34,631 nucleotides of DNA from Thiotrichaceae bacterium (GTDB lineage Bacteria; Pseudomonadota; Gammaproteobacteria; Thiotrichales; Thiotrichaceae), in the NCBI GenBank assembly GCA_026988095.1, contig JALSLX010000144.1:1-34631 (forward strand), written 5' to 3'. Position 1 is the first letter of the stretch; every line of letters begins with the position of its first letter. The notes beneath the pieces were generated by a model. The model was given only the letters and a program-made list of their open reading frames with translations. It was not told where the DNA came from and searched no databases. Shown in pieces: positions 1-9,689 of this stretch. The position numbers and the translations under genes were made by a program.

Positions 1-150
1 CCCCCCCTCTTTTTCGACGTTTTGTATGTAAATTACGGTCTTCCCAGCATGTTTTTAGCGAAAACCTCGTGGATTACAGAGAAATACCCATAAAATATGC
101 CTTAAAATGATGTTTTAAAAATACAAAACGTCGAAAAAGAGGGGGGGTGG
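1..150. repeat. C-tract palindromic repeat family 1, copy A (full, long 93-nt spacer; left end cut by window edge)
   Basis: Left arm 1-27 CCCCCCCTCTTTTTCGACGTTTTGTAT is the exact reverse complement of 121-147; right arm continues GTGG to 150. Confidence 0.9.
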
Positions 151-287
151 CAAATAAAATAAGCAATATTGAGGAGTTTTAATCTCTAAAACCAAGCTTT
201 CTTTATCTTATGAGCCTTGCTGTGCTTCGACTTCATCCTGTAACCGTGTTTTAATACCTGACTTTAAAAAACTACTCTTTTTAAACC

Positions 288-1088
288 ATGAACAATCAAG
301 AACTTTTAAATTATCTCCCTAAAAATGACTTATTAAAAGACCGTGTAATCCTTGTTACAGGTGCAGGTTCGGGGATTGGGCGTGCAATCTCGTTGGCGTA
401 CGCACGTTTTGGTGCAACCGTGGTTTTATTGGGTAAAACGCTTAAAGAATTAGAATATGTTTATGATGAGATTGAAAAGGCGGGCTATCCTGAGCCAGCA
501 ATCTACCCCTTAAATATGGAAGGCGCGACGGCAAAAGATTATCAAGATATGGCAAATACCTTTGCTGATAAATTAGGTGGGCTGGATGGCATTGCGCTGA
601 ATGCGGGTTGGTTTCCTGCGTTTATGCCGTTTAAAGAATACGATGTTGAAACGTGGTCTAAGACGTTGAGCGTAAACTTGCACGCTAATTTTTTGATCAC
701 GCAAACGTGTTTGCCTTTGCTTGAAGAATCAAAAGACCCTGCCATTATCTTCTCGGCACACGATTCGCTTAAAGCCTACAACGGCGCGTTTGGGATTGCT
801 AAAGCAGGCACACAGGCGATGATGGATATTTTGGCAGATGAGTATGATTTAGAAAATAATTTCATTCGCATCAATAGCATCGACACAGGGCCACTGCGCA
901 CACAAATGCGTAAAATGAATTATCCAGGTGAAGATATGGATACCCTGGCTTTGCCAGAATCTATCGTTGGTCCTTATTTATATTTTATGGGGGCAGATGC
1001 AGGTACGGATGCACAAACCAGTACAGCCAATAAAATAAAATTTGAGAAATTGTCGGCGGAGACTAAATGGGCTGGTGAGGCGAACTAG
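288..1088 (+). CDS. Short-chain dehydrogenase/reductase, YciK-like
   Basis: TGAGSGIG Rossmann motif, LNAGW motif, ADEYDLENNFIRINSIDTGPLRTQMR resembles YciK. Tyr of the YxxxK motif appears as Phe (GAFGIAK). Confidence 0.85.
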   Translation: MNNQELLNYLPKNDLLKDRVILVTGAGSGIGRAISLAYARFGATVVLLGKTLKELEYVYDEIEKAGYPEPAIYPLNMEGATAKDYQDMANTFADKLGGLDGIALNAGWFPAFMPFKEYDVETWSKTLSVNLHANFLITQTCLPLLEESKDPAIIFSAHDSLKAYNGAFGIAKAGTQAMMDILADEYDLENNFIRINSIDTGPLRTQMRKMNYPGEDMDTLALPESIVGPYLYFMGADAGTDAQTSTANKIKFEKLSAETKWAGEAN

Positions 1089-1090
1089 TT

Positions 1091-1795
1091 TTGTTATTAA
1101 AACAAACTCTTTTCACTATAATGTTAGCACTCTTATATGCTGTGCCTGTTATAGGAGATGAGAGAGTCGAGATTGAAAAATTGCCACCAGCAGGCGAGGG
1201 AATTGTTTTTCCTCATCATCTTTTAATGAAAGTTTCGGATAGAACTAATTTTTTTGAATACGATAATGAAAGCGAAGAACGCATTTTAAATTTTAATCAT
1301 TTAATCACAAAGGGTTTAAAAAGCATTCCCAATATTTTTTATGATCGTATTCCCACGATCACAATTTTAAAAACTGAAACGGTGTATTTCAAAAGCCAGA
1401 TAAAGAATGAATATTATTTTAGTCGTAAATGGATTGATAAGAATCATATTATATCGATCAGGGAATTTGAAAAAACAGGTTCAGAATCAGAATTAAGCAC
1501 TTATCTTGGCCCTTTATCAAAAATACCTACTGTATCCCACGGGCTTGCTACCTTTGATTTGAAATTTGAAGGGAGCGTGATGAGCTTTAAAAGTTATGTG
1601 AAAAAGAAGTTTTTTTCTTTAAGAAAACAATATTGGGCGTATTTAGATGTGTATTTGCCCCCTAAAAAAGTGGCAGATCAATTTAGAATGTTGATTCTTG
1701 TAGTGAGCGAACCGAACAATTTCTTAAAAGACAACGGCACTTATTTTCTAATACCGATTACTAAAGATGACAGAAAAAGATATTCTATTCAATAA
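1091..1795 (+). CDS. Exported hypothetical protein (TTG start; alternative ATG at 1121)
   Basis: ORF with N-terminal hydrophobic signal-like segment MLLKQTLFTIMLALLYAVPVIGDE; 3' end overlaps cmoA start by 29 nt. Confidence 0.6.
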   Translation: MLLKQTLFTIMLALLYAVPVIGDERVEIEKLPPAGEGIVFPHHLLMKVSDRTNFFEYDNESEERILNFNHLITKGLKSIPNIFYDRIPTITILKTETVYFKSQIKNEYYFSRKWIDKNHIISIREFEKTGSESELSTYLGPLSKIPTVSHGLATFDLKFEGSVMSFKSYVKKKFFSLRKQYWAYLDVYLPPKKVADQFRMLILVVSEPNNFLKDNGTYFLIPITKDDRKRYSIQ

Positions 1796-2501
1796 CCCTC
1801 AGCAGGTAGTCGATTTCGCGTTTGATGATGCGGTAGCGGATGTATTTCCTGACATGATTAGGCGTTCAGTGCCAGGTTATGAAACGGTGATTTCTTTGCT
1901 GGGCGTGCTTGCCGAGCAATACGCTCAGCCAAATACCAAGGTTTATGATTTGGGTTGTTCGTTGGGTGTGGCAACTTTATCGATGCATCGACAAACACGA
2001 ACGCTAGGCTTAAAACATATTTGTGTTGATAACTCAGAAGCGATGGTGAAGCGTTGCACATCAAGATTAAAACGACATATGCCTGATGCTGATTTAACCG
2101 TGCTTTGCGACAATATAGAAGATATTGAAATCAATAATGCATCGTTGGTGGTGGTAAATTTCACCTTGCAGTTTTTGGCTCCAGAAAGTCGTTTATCCTT
2201 GCTTAAAAATATATACAACGGTTTGTTGCCTAATGGGGCTTTGGTGTTGTCAGAAAAGTTAATCTTTGAAGATGATGCAGAAAACCAATCACAGATTAAG
2301 TGGCATCATGCTTTTAAAAGTGCCAACGGCTATAGTGATTTAGAGATTAGCCAAAAACGTGTGGCGATTGAAAATGTGATGATTCCTGATAGCGTAGAAA
2401 CACACCAGCTGCGGGTACAGCAAGCAGGTTTTAAAGAGTCGTATCAATGGTTTCAAGCGTTTAATTTTGCATCGCTAATTGCCATTAAAAGTAGCACTTA
2501 A
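1767..2501 (+). CDS. cmoA: Carboxy-S-adenosyl-L-methionine synthase CmoA
   Basis: DILFNNPQQVVDFAFDDAVADVFPDMIRRSVPGYE and VYDLGCSLG motifs; followed directly by cmoB. Confidence 0.95.
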   Translation: MTEKDILFNNPQQVVDFAFDDAVADVFPDMIRRSVPGYETVISLLGVLAEQYAQPNTKVYDLGCSLGVATLSMHRQTRTLGLKHICVDNSEAMVKRCTSRLKRHMPDADLTVLCDNIEDIEINNASLVVVNFTLQFLAPESRLSLLKNIYNGLLPNGALVLSEKLIFEDDAENQSQIKWHHAFKSANGYSDLEISQKRVAIENVMIPDSVETHQLRVQQAGFKESYQWFQAFNFASLIAIKSST

Positions 2502-2516
2502 TAAGTAAAATAAAAC

Positions 2517-3518
2517 ATGATTTTTGATTTTAATCCTTTGTACAAAGATTTAATTGCCAATGATTTTGCGGAGTGGCAAGAAACTTTGCCTGCACAGCTT
2601 GCAGAAACGCTAGAAAAAAGACCGCATGGCAAAACTGAAGAATGGCGAGATATATTATCAGCACTGCCAGAAGTCACCCCATCCCAAGTTGATATGTCAG
2701 CTGATAAATTACAAGTTGGTTTGGCTGATGATTGTCATGATGAAAATAAAACTCAGCTAAAAAATACACTCAAAAGATTACACCCGTGGCGCAAAGGTCC
2801 TTATGAATTGTTTGGTATCCATATTGATACAGAATGGCATTCTGATTGGAAGTGGCAACGTATTCAGCCGCATATTAGCCCACTAAAAAATCGCTCTGTA
2901 TTAGATGTTGGTTGTGGTAATGGCTATCATATGTGGCGCATGTTGGGTGAGGGCGCACGCTTGGTTATTGGTGCTGATCCAAGTCAATTTTTCATGGTGC
3001 AATTTGCCGCGATTAAAAAATATGTAAGCGCCTTAAATGGCGAGCAACCTATCCATATATTGCCGTTCAAAGGTGAAGAATTACCCGCATTCACGCACGA
3101 ATATAAAGGCAAGGGCTTTGATACGGTTTTTTCAATGGGTGTTTTATATCATCGCTTATCACCGATTGATCATTTAAAAGAGCTACGTAGCTTTATTCGA
3201 AAAGACGGTGAACTGGTTTTAGAAACATTAGTGATTGAGGGGGATGATTCGAACGTGCTTATTCCTGAAGATCGTTATGCAAAAATGCGCAATGTTTGGT
3301 TTATTCCCACTCCTGATTTATTGGTGCGAATGCTGGAACGAGCAGGTTTTAAAAATATTCGTGTGGTTGATACTAATCAGACAAGTACTGAAGAGCAACG
3401 TAGTACAAAGTGGATGGAGTTTGAATCGCTTGAGAATTTTCTTGACCCTGATGATCATAATAAAACTATTGAGGGTTATCCTGCGCCAAAACGTGCGGTG
3501 GTTATTGCAATTGCTTGA
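2517..3518 (+). CDS. cmoB: tRNA U34 carboxymethyltransferase CmoB
   Basis: RKGPYELFGIHIDTEWHSDWKWQR, VLDVGCGNGYHMWRMLGEGA, GVLYHRLSPIDHL motifs; adjacent to cmoA. Confidence 0.95.
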   Translation: MIFDFNPLYKDLIANDFAEWQETLPAQLAETLEKRPHGKTEEWRDILSALPEVTPSQVDMSADKLQVGLADDCHDENKTQLKNTLKRLHPWRKGPYELFGIHIDTEWHSDWKWQRIQPHISPLKNRSVLDVGCGNGYHMWRMLGEGARLVIGADPSQFFMVQFAAIKKYVSALNGEQPIHILPFKGEELPAFTHEYKGKGFDTVFSMGVLYHRLSPIDHLKELRSFIRKDGELVLETLVIEGDDSNVLIPEDRYAKMRNVWFIPTPDLLVRMLERAGFKNIRVVDTNQTSTEEQRSTKWMEFESLENFLDPDDHNKTIEGYPAPKRAVVIAIA

Positions 3519-3525
3519 TTTTTTT

Positions 3526-3668
3526 CCACGGAAGTACAAGAAAAGTTATTTTCTCTTCTTTCAAAAGAGATCGTTGATACAATAAAAGTTGGATACTTAG
3601 ATGGTTTATCCGTTTACTAGAGAACTCTTTTTTCTTTTCCGTGTCTTTCCGTGTGCTTCCGTGGCAAA
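3526..3668. repeat. Palindromic repeat family 2, copy 1 (CCACGGAAG... / ...CTTCCGTGG)
   Basis: CCACGGAAGTACAAGAAAAG at 3526 is inverted relative to CTTTTTTCTTTTCCGTGTCTTTCCGTGTGCTTCCGTGG ending 3664; same motif at 20549-20703. Confidence 0.75.
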
Positions 3669-3715
3669 AAATGTTAATGTTTGAAGTCCCCAAACCCAGA
3701 TCATATAGAGATTCC

Positions 3716-4492
3716 ATGACCAAGATTATTGCTATTGCCAATCAAAAAGGCGGTGTTGGTAAAACCACCACCAGCGTTAATCTAGCGACCTCTCTGGCAG
3801 TTATTAAACGTAAAGTATTAATAATAGATATGGACCCGCAAGGTAACGCCACAACGGGCGTTGGTTTAGATAAACATAATATGCCTGTGTTTTTAAGTGA
3901 TGTCTTATTGGGAGATGCTCAAGTTGAAGCAGCACTACAGCAAGTTCCCAATACGAATATAGAAGCTTTAGCCGGTGGGCCTGACCTCACTATCGCCGAA
4001 TTTCAAATGATGAAAATGGATGATCGTGAGTATTGTCTACGCAATGTGCTTAGCGGTATTAAAGATCGCTACGAGTATATTATTATCGACTGCCCACCAT
4101 CATTAAATATGCTGACCGTTAACGCTTTAGTGGCGGCAAGTGGTGTGTTGATCCCGATGCAGTGTGAATATTATGCGCTTGAGGGTTTATCGGCTCTGGT
4201 CGGCTCTATTGATACTATTCGTAAAAATGCAAACCCAAGTTTGGAGATTACAGGTGTTTTACGTACCATGTATGACCCACGCAATAACTTATCGCGTGAT
4301 GTTTCAAAGCAGCTTACAAAATATTACGAAGATAAGCTCTACAATACTTCAATCCCCCGAAATATACGTTTAGCTGAGGCACCAAGCCACGGTTTACCTG
4401 CACTGATGTATGATAAGCGTTCTAGCGGGGCGCTGGCATATTTGGCATTAGCGGCAGAAATGATAAGAAAAGAATCTCAAAAAGCGGCATAA
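3716..4492 (+). CDS. parA: Chromosome partitioning protein ParA (Soj)
   Basis: MTKIIAIANQKGGVGKTTTSVNLA (deviant Walker A), DMDPQGNATTG, IIDCPPSLNMLTVNAL. ATG at 3716 preferred over the ORF-track start at 3641, which lies inside repeat family 2. Confidence 0.95.
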   Translation: MTKIIAIANQKGGVGKTTTSVNLATSLAVIKRKVLIIDMDPQGNATTGVGLDKHNMPVFLSDVLLGDAQVEAALQQVPNTNIEALAGGPDLTIAEFQMMKMDDREYCLRNVLSGIKDRYEYIIIDCPPSLNMLTVNALVAASGVLIPMQCEYYALEGLSALVGSIDTIRKNANPSLEITGVLRTMYDPRNNLSRDVSKQLTKYYEDKLYNTSIPRNIRLAEAPSHGLPALMYDKRSSGALAYLALAAEMIRKESQKAA

Positions 4493-4502
4493 GGACAAAA
4501 AA

Positions 4503-5357
4503 ATGGTAAAGAAACCTGGATTAGGTCGTGGTTTGGACATGTTGTTAAGTTCAACAAACCGAGAAACCAACAAAGATACCGAACTAAAAAATCTACCCGT
4601 CGAAAAAATTAGCAAAGGTGAATATCAACCACGCTTGAGTATTGATCCCGATGCTTTACAAGAGTTGGCAGAATCAATTAAAGCACAGGGAGTTGTGCAA
4701 CCTGTTGTTGTGCGTCGTTTAGACACTGGGAGCTATGAGCTGATTGCAGGTGAGCGTCGTTGGCGAGCATCACAAATTGCAGGGCTACACACCATCCCCG
4801 CGATAGTACGTGATATTCCTGATCAAGCGGCAGCAGCAATGTCGTTGATTGAAAACATCCAACGCGAAGATCTAAATGCGCTAGAAGAAGCTATCGCCAT
4901 GAATCGCCTGATTAGTGATTTTGGGCTAACGCATCAACAAACGGCAGAATCAGTAGGGCGCTCGCGTACTGCAGTGAGTAACCTTTTACGGCTTTTAGAT
5001 CTAGAAGATGCCACAAAAGAGCTATTAGATACACGCAATATTGATATGGGGCACGCACGTGCTTTATTGGCATTAAGCGGTTCCTTACAAGTTGAAACTG
5101 CCAATAAAGTAGCTAAAGCTCAAATGTCAGTGCGTGAGACGGAGAAGCTAGTTAAAAGACTTCTATCATCTGACGACACGACGAAAAATAAAACACCTAT
5201 TAAGAAAGCCCTAGAAGTACAAAAGCTAGAAGAATCTTTATCACAAACACTCGGTGCTAATGTAAATATTCAATACAATACTAAGGGCAAGGGAAAGTTA
5301 GTCGTTGAGTATAATAATCTTGATGAACTAGATGGCATTTTAGATCATATAAAATAA
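4503..5357 (+). CDS. parB: Chromosome partitioning protein ParB
   Basis: KKPGLGRGLDMLL, GEYQPR, YELIAGERRWRAS, NIQREDLNALEEA motifs; 10 nt downstream of parA. Confidence 0.95.
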   Translation: MVKKPGLGRGLDMLLSSTNRETNKDTELKNLPVEKISKGEYQPRLSIDPDALQELAESIKAQGVVQPVVVRRLDTGSYELIAGERRWRASQIAGLHTIPAIVRDIPDQAAAAMSLIENIQREDLNALEEAIAMNRLISDFGLTHQQTAESVGRSRTAVSNLLRLLDLEDATKELLDTRNIDMGHARALLALSGSLQVETANKVAKAQMSVRETEKLVKRLLSSDDTTKNKTPIKKALEVQKLEESLSQTLGANVNIQYNTKGKGKLVVEYNNLDELDGILDHIK

Positions 5358-5372
5358 GTGGATTATTGAATA

Positions 5373-5831
5373 ATGGATGCAGAAATACGTTTTTTTATGA
5401 CCACCGGCGATGAGGTTAAATTCCTTGAGTTTGCTAGTAAACATATAGATACAATAGAAAAGGACAGTAGCAACAACAGTAACTCCTTAAAGCAACGCTT
5501 TATCATTGATGAATGTGAGCTTCTGTATACACCCACACAACTAGAAGATAACACAATGTATTCTGGTGTTTTAGAGATAAGAATACTGGCAGAAGATACT
5601 TGTAAAGGTCAACTTAGAGCCACAAGTATCTATAAAAAGCTAAGAAACTGGATAAAGAAAAAATACTGGAGTCGCTTAGCTTTCATCAATAAAAATAAAA
5701 AAGATAGGCTCATGCCATCGCGTATCCATTGGCTAGGACCTGAGGCTAAAAAATGGAAAGAAGAGGATTCTAAAAAGCATTTGTTAAAACTATCAAAAAC
5801 AAGTTGGATGGAATTTGATATTGGCTTTTGA
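5373..5831 (+). CDS. Hypothetical protein
   Basis: 152-aa ORF directly after parB; no family recognised. Confidence 0.5.
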   Translation: MDAEIRFFMTTGDEVKFLEFASKHIDTIEKDSSNNSNSLKQRFIIDECELLYTPTQLEDNTMYSGVLEIRILAEDTCKGQLRATSIYKKLRNWIKKKYWSRLAFINKNKKDRLMPSRIHWLGPEAKKWKEEDSKKHLLKLSKTSWMEFDIGF

Positions 5832-6071
5832 TTTTAGTAATGGCGAGCTACCCAATTGAGCACAAGAGAATGACTATATCGCCTCACTTCATGAAGAATA
5901 ACGACAAATTGTTTACGCTATAAGCTCTAATTGACTTAATTAAACTCTCTGGAGCGCTTCATAAAGGCTGATTTGAAATTGAAGCAGGTGAAAATATACG
6001 CTTAGCATAAGACATAATGCCAAAAAAACTTAAAAACAACCTAAATTAGATAAATATTGCTTAATTTCTAT

Positions 6072-6081
6072 GACCACCCCC
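6072..6081. repeat. Target-site duplication (left) of IS remnant: GACCACCCCC
   Basis: Identical 10-mer at 6965-6974 flanks the element. Confidence 0.75.
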
Positions 6082-6964
6082 AATGCCGTTGATTTAAGCT
6101 CCAAGTACCTGTTTCTCCGTTATTTGTTATATCCTTTACGGTTCTTTTGTCTCTTGCAGCGAACCTTTTTACGTTCAAAACTGCGACCAGGTTTAACAAT
6201 GGTTAGGTCATTGGCAATAAGCTTCAAATGTAAGTAGATTTCGTCAAGACGTAATTGTTGATTTAAAAAATCAACAATTATGCTTTTAAACTGGCTGATT
6301 GCAGCGGTAAAATTAATGATGTAATCAAAACTCCGTGACTTTACCTTTTTGTTGATTAAGGGCTTACTGGCAAAGCACTCGAGTGCAATAAGTTTCTGAA
6401 TCAAGACACTCGCATGAACATCTTGCTTGATACTGTGAACGGTTCTACCGCTAAAATATTCACAGAGTTCAGGTATATCAGGCAACGTAAAGTCACTACC
6501 AGCAACAGCTAAAATACGATATCCATGCCAGCTTGAGCGTAAGGATTGTAGTACATGAGCTTGAAAGAAATGAACGGTGTCTTGGAGCAACTGAATAAAA
6601 GCAGTCTCTTTTAGTTTGGCTCTCGCTCTTGTAAACGCACTGGATGAGAGTAACTGCTTACGAGAGGATGATGGTGCTTTTTTACGGAAATAGTCGCTGA
6701 GTTCAGCTTTAATAGAGCGACGGTTTTGATTGAGGAAAATTTCAATCAAGATGGGGGAAGTTAACTGATTTTTCCGTGTAAAATCGGCACTTGAAACACG
6801 GTATTTGCTGATAAAGTCAGTGCTATTATAGGCGTCGCTTATAAGGACATGAGTATTATTAAATGAAGTTTGAATAATTCATTGTTACATTTTTCTCTTT
6901 TCAGTTCACATGGGAAAGATGATAATATGAAAATCAATAACTTAAGGCTTAAATCAATGGCATT
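6082..6964 (-). mobile_element. Internally deleted IS4-family insertion element (883 bp)
   Basis: Terminal inverted repeats AATGCCGTTGATTTAAGCTCCAAGT (6082-6106) and ACTTAAGGCTTAAATCAATGGCATT (6940-6964) match at 21/25; 10-bp direct flanking repeat; encodes a truncated transposase. Confidence 0.85.
6120..6749 (-). pseudogene. IS4-family transposase with internal in-frame deletion (N- and C-terminal parts fused)
   Basis: LAVAGSDFTLPDIPELCEYF (first catalytic Asp region) is joined directly to FSGRTVHSIKQDVHASVLIQKL, a C-terminal motif; region with the remaining DDE residues is absent. PGRSFERKKVRCKRQ tail typical of IS4-type transposases. Confidence 0.8.
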
Positions 6965-7000
6965 GACCACCCCCCCCTTTTTTCGACGATTTGTATGTAT
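6965..7000 (+). repeat. C-tract repeat family 1, copy B (solo left arm; contains right TSD of the IS)
   Basis: GACCACCCCCCCCTTTTTTCGACGATTTGTATGTAT; no matching right arm downstream before the 7031 CDS. Confidence 0.85.
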
Positions 7001-7030
7001 AAATAGCTTTTTATCTTGGGCTGTTAAGCT

Positions 7031-7828
7031 ATGAACCTATATGAAGAGGCTTATAAATGCTTAATGGAGTCCAATATTTCAAAAAAAAGAATCGGTGTCG
7101 ATAGGCTCTATGAACATTGGCAAAGAAAGGCACTAAATCGTGACGATTTTAATCTTGAAAAAATAGAAATCCCGGGTAGACCTGAAAAACCAGAGCTTAT
7201 CCCACCCGCACAATTAAAAAGGCGCAAGCTAGGCTCTGAATTAGGTCGTGCAACACTGATTCATGCTATTGCGCACATTGAGTTTAATGCAATAAACCTA
7301 GCTTTGGATGCAGTTTACCGCTTTCGTGATATGCCTGATGATTATTATGCTGATTGGCTCAAAGTTGCCTCTGAAGAGGCCTATCACTTCTCATTGCTGA
7401 ATGAACGCTTAGAAAACATGGGTTATCACTACGGAGATTTTCCTGCTCACAATGGATTGTGGGAAATGGTCCTAAAAACAGGTCATGATGTCATGATACG
7501 AATGGCATTAGTGCCACGTGTGCTTGAGGCGAGAGGTTTAGATGTAACTCCAGGCATGATGGAGCGCCTAGCAACCGCTGGCGATAGTGAGACAGTGGAT
7601 ATTCTAAAAATAATACTACGAGATGAAATAGGGCATGTAGCTATAGGCTCTTATTGGTTTAAATATTGTTGTAAATTGCGTGATTTAAACCCTGAAGAAA
7701 CATTTAGAAACTTATTAAATGAATTCATGGGTGGGACTTTACGTGGACCTTTTTATATGGAAGGTAGATTGCAGGCAGGTTTTACGCAAAAGGAAATGGA
7801 TGATTTGGTTGCTATGATGCCAACTTAG
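7031..7828 (+). CDS. DUF455 family (ferritin-like) protein
   Basis: IPGRPEKPELIPP, HIEFNAINLALDAVYRFRDMPDDYYADWLKVASEEAYHFSLL, ILRDEIGHVAIGSYWF: ExxH-type di-iron-like motifs characteristic of DUF455. Confidence 0.85.
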   Translation: MNLYEEAYKCLMESNISKKRIGVDRLYEHWQRKALNRDDFNLEKIEIPGRPEKPELIPPAQLKRRKLGSELGRATLIHAIAHIEFNAINLALDAVYRFRDMPDDYYADWLKVASEEAYHFSLLNERLENMGYHYGDFPAHNGLWEMVLKTGHDVMIRMALVPRVLEARGLDVTPGMMERLATAGDSETVDILKIILRDEIGHVAIGSYWFKYCCKLRDLNPEETFRNLLNEFMGGTLRGPFYMEGRLQAGFTQKEMDDLVAMMPT

Positions 7829-7964
7829 TAAGGTCTAGTTTAGCCCCCATTCATCGAAAAAACTAAGCCTGCAATAAATCCAGAAGAAAAAAGACTCATA
7901 ATAAGGTAGAATACGGACAGCTTGTTTTTGGGGAACGAGCAAAAAACATCAGAGAATAAATAGT

Positions 7965-9656
7965 ATGCGACCTGTAAGAGTCATTCTGAATGCTAAATCA
8001 CCACTTATCAATACACCTGCTTGGCTAGCTTTGCAGGATCATTTTAAGCGTGTAAAAAATACCCATATGGTTGATCTTTTTGATGAAGATCCCCAACGTT
8101 TTGATCGATATTCAATTGAATTCAACGATATGCTGTTGGATTATTCCAAAAACCGTATTACAGATGAAACTCTAAAACTCTTATTTGACCTTGCAAAACA
8201 GGCAGGTGTTGAAGAGTGGCGTGACCGTATGTTCAGCGGTGACAAAATTAATAATACCGAAGGGCGTGCCGTTCTTCATACCGCTTTACGAAACAGGTCC
8301 GGTAAACCTATTTTCGTTGATGATGAAAATGTTATGCCTCAAGTTGAGGCAGAGCTAGAAAAAATGCGAGTTTTCTCTCGAAAAGTTCGTAGTGGTCAGT
8401 GGATTGGATATGCGGGGTTACCTATTACTAATGTTGTAAATATTGGAATTGGTGGTTCAGATCTTGGCCCTAATATGGTCTGTCGTGCCCTAGCACCGTA
8501 TGCTCATAACAATATTCGTGTGCATTTTGTTTCTAATGTAGATGGTGCTCATATTGATCATATGTTGAATTACTTACGCCCTGAGACTACGCTCTTTATA
8601 GTAGCGTCAAAGACATTCACCACCCAAGAAACACTTACCAATGCTAACACTGCTAAGCAGTGGTTTTTGGAGGGTGCAGGGCGTGTTACAGAAGATGATA
8701 TTGCAAAACACTTTGTGGCAGTTTCAACAAATGAAACCGCTGTAAAAGAATTTGGTATAGATCCTGAAAATATGTTCCGATTTTGGGATTGGGTTGGAGG
8801 TCGTTACTCCCTGTGGTCATCAGTAGGTTTGGCCAGTGTTATTTATGTAGGAATGGATAATTTTATTGAAATGCTCGAAGGTGCTCATGAAATGGATAAT
8901 CATTTCCAAACAGCTCCTTTAGAAAAAAATATGCCTGTTATTCTTGCTATGCTAGGTATTTGGTATGGTAATTTTTTCAATGCTGAATCAAGCGCAGTAT
9001 TACCTTATGACCATAGTTTACGGATGTTGCCAGCATATCTTGAACAAGCAGATATGGAAAGTAATGGCAAATCAGTTGATAGAGAAGGGCGGCAAGCAAC
9101 CTACTCGACAGGGAAGATTATCTGGGGTGCAGAGGGAATTAATGGGCAACATGCGTTCTATCAGCTATTACATCAAGGTACACGTCTGATTCCTACAGAT
9201 TTTATAGCCTCTGTTCAATCAAACTCAGAGCATCAAAATCATAGTGATATTCTGGCCTCTAATTTTCTTGCTCAGACAGAGGCCTTAATGAAAGGACGTG
9301 ATATTGAAGAAACACGTCAGCAATTGAAAGACGCTGGGATAGAACTACATAAAGCAGAAAAAAGAGTACCCCATATGATTTTTGAAGGTAATCAACCTAG
9401 TAATTCAATTGTTATTAAAAAACTTACTCCGCGTGCTTTAGGTTCTCTACTAGCAATGTACGAACATAAAATTTTTGTACAAGGTATTGTTTGGAATCTT
9501 AATTCTTATGATCAATGGGGGGTGGAACTTGGTAAAAAACTGACTAATAATATTTTGGAAGAGTTGGAATCAGGTAAAGACTTTCATGAACACGATAGCT
9601 CTACTAAAGGTTTATTAGATTGGTTTCGAAAGAGTTGTTTAAAAGAAGAAGACTAG
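7965..9656 (+). CDS. pgi: Glucose-6-phosphate isomerase
   Basis: [74 protein letters not shown]. Confidence 0.98.
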   Translation: MRPVRVILNAKSPLINTPAWLALQDHFKRVKNTHMVDLFDEDPQRFDRYSIEFNDMLLDYSKNRITDETLKLLFDLAKQAGVEEWRDRMFSGDKINNTEGRAVLHTALRNRSGKPIFVDDENVMPQVEAELEKMRVFSRKVRSGQWIGYAGLPITNVVNIGIGGSDLGPNMVCRALAPYAHNNIRVHFVSNVDGAHIDHMLNYLRPETTLFIVASKTFTTQETLTNANTAKQWFLEGAGRVTEDDIAKHFVAVSTNETAVKEFGIDPENMFRFWDWVGGRYSLWSSVGLASVIYVGMDNFIEMLEGAHEMDNHFQTAPLEKNMPVILAMLGIWYGNFFNAESSAVLPYDHSLRMLPAYLEQADMESNGKSVDREGRQATYSTGKIIWGAEGINGQHAFYQLLHQGTRLIPTDFIASVQSNSEHQNHSDILASNFLAQTEALMKGRDIEETRQQLKDAGIELHKAEKRVPHMIFEGNQPSNSIVIKKLTPRALGSLLAMYEHKIFVQGIVWNLNSYDQWGVELGKKLTNNILEELESGKDFHEHDSSTKGLLDWFRKSCLKEED

Positions 9657-9689
9657 TCTCTACTTCTTGTTAATAGCAACCTTTTAAAT

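Noticed and set aside
1-150. Family 1 palindromes as Rho-independent terminators
   Set aside because: No U-tract follows the stem on either strand; several copies are solo arms or lie upstream of genes, and copy A has a 93-nt spacer.
3235-3585. 116-aa ORF overlapping cmoB
   Set aside because: Frame-shifted shadow of the clear cmoB frame.
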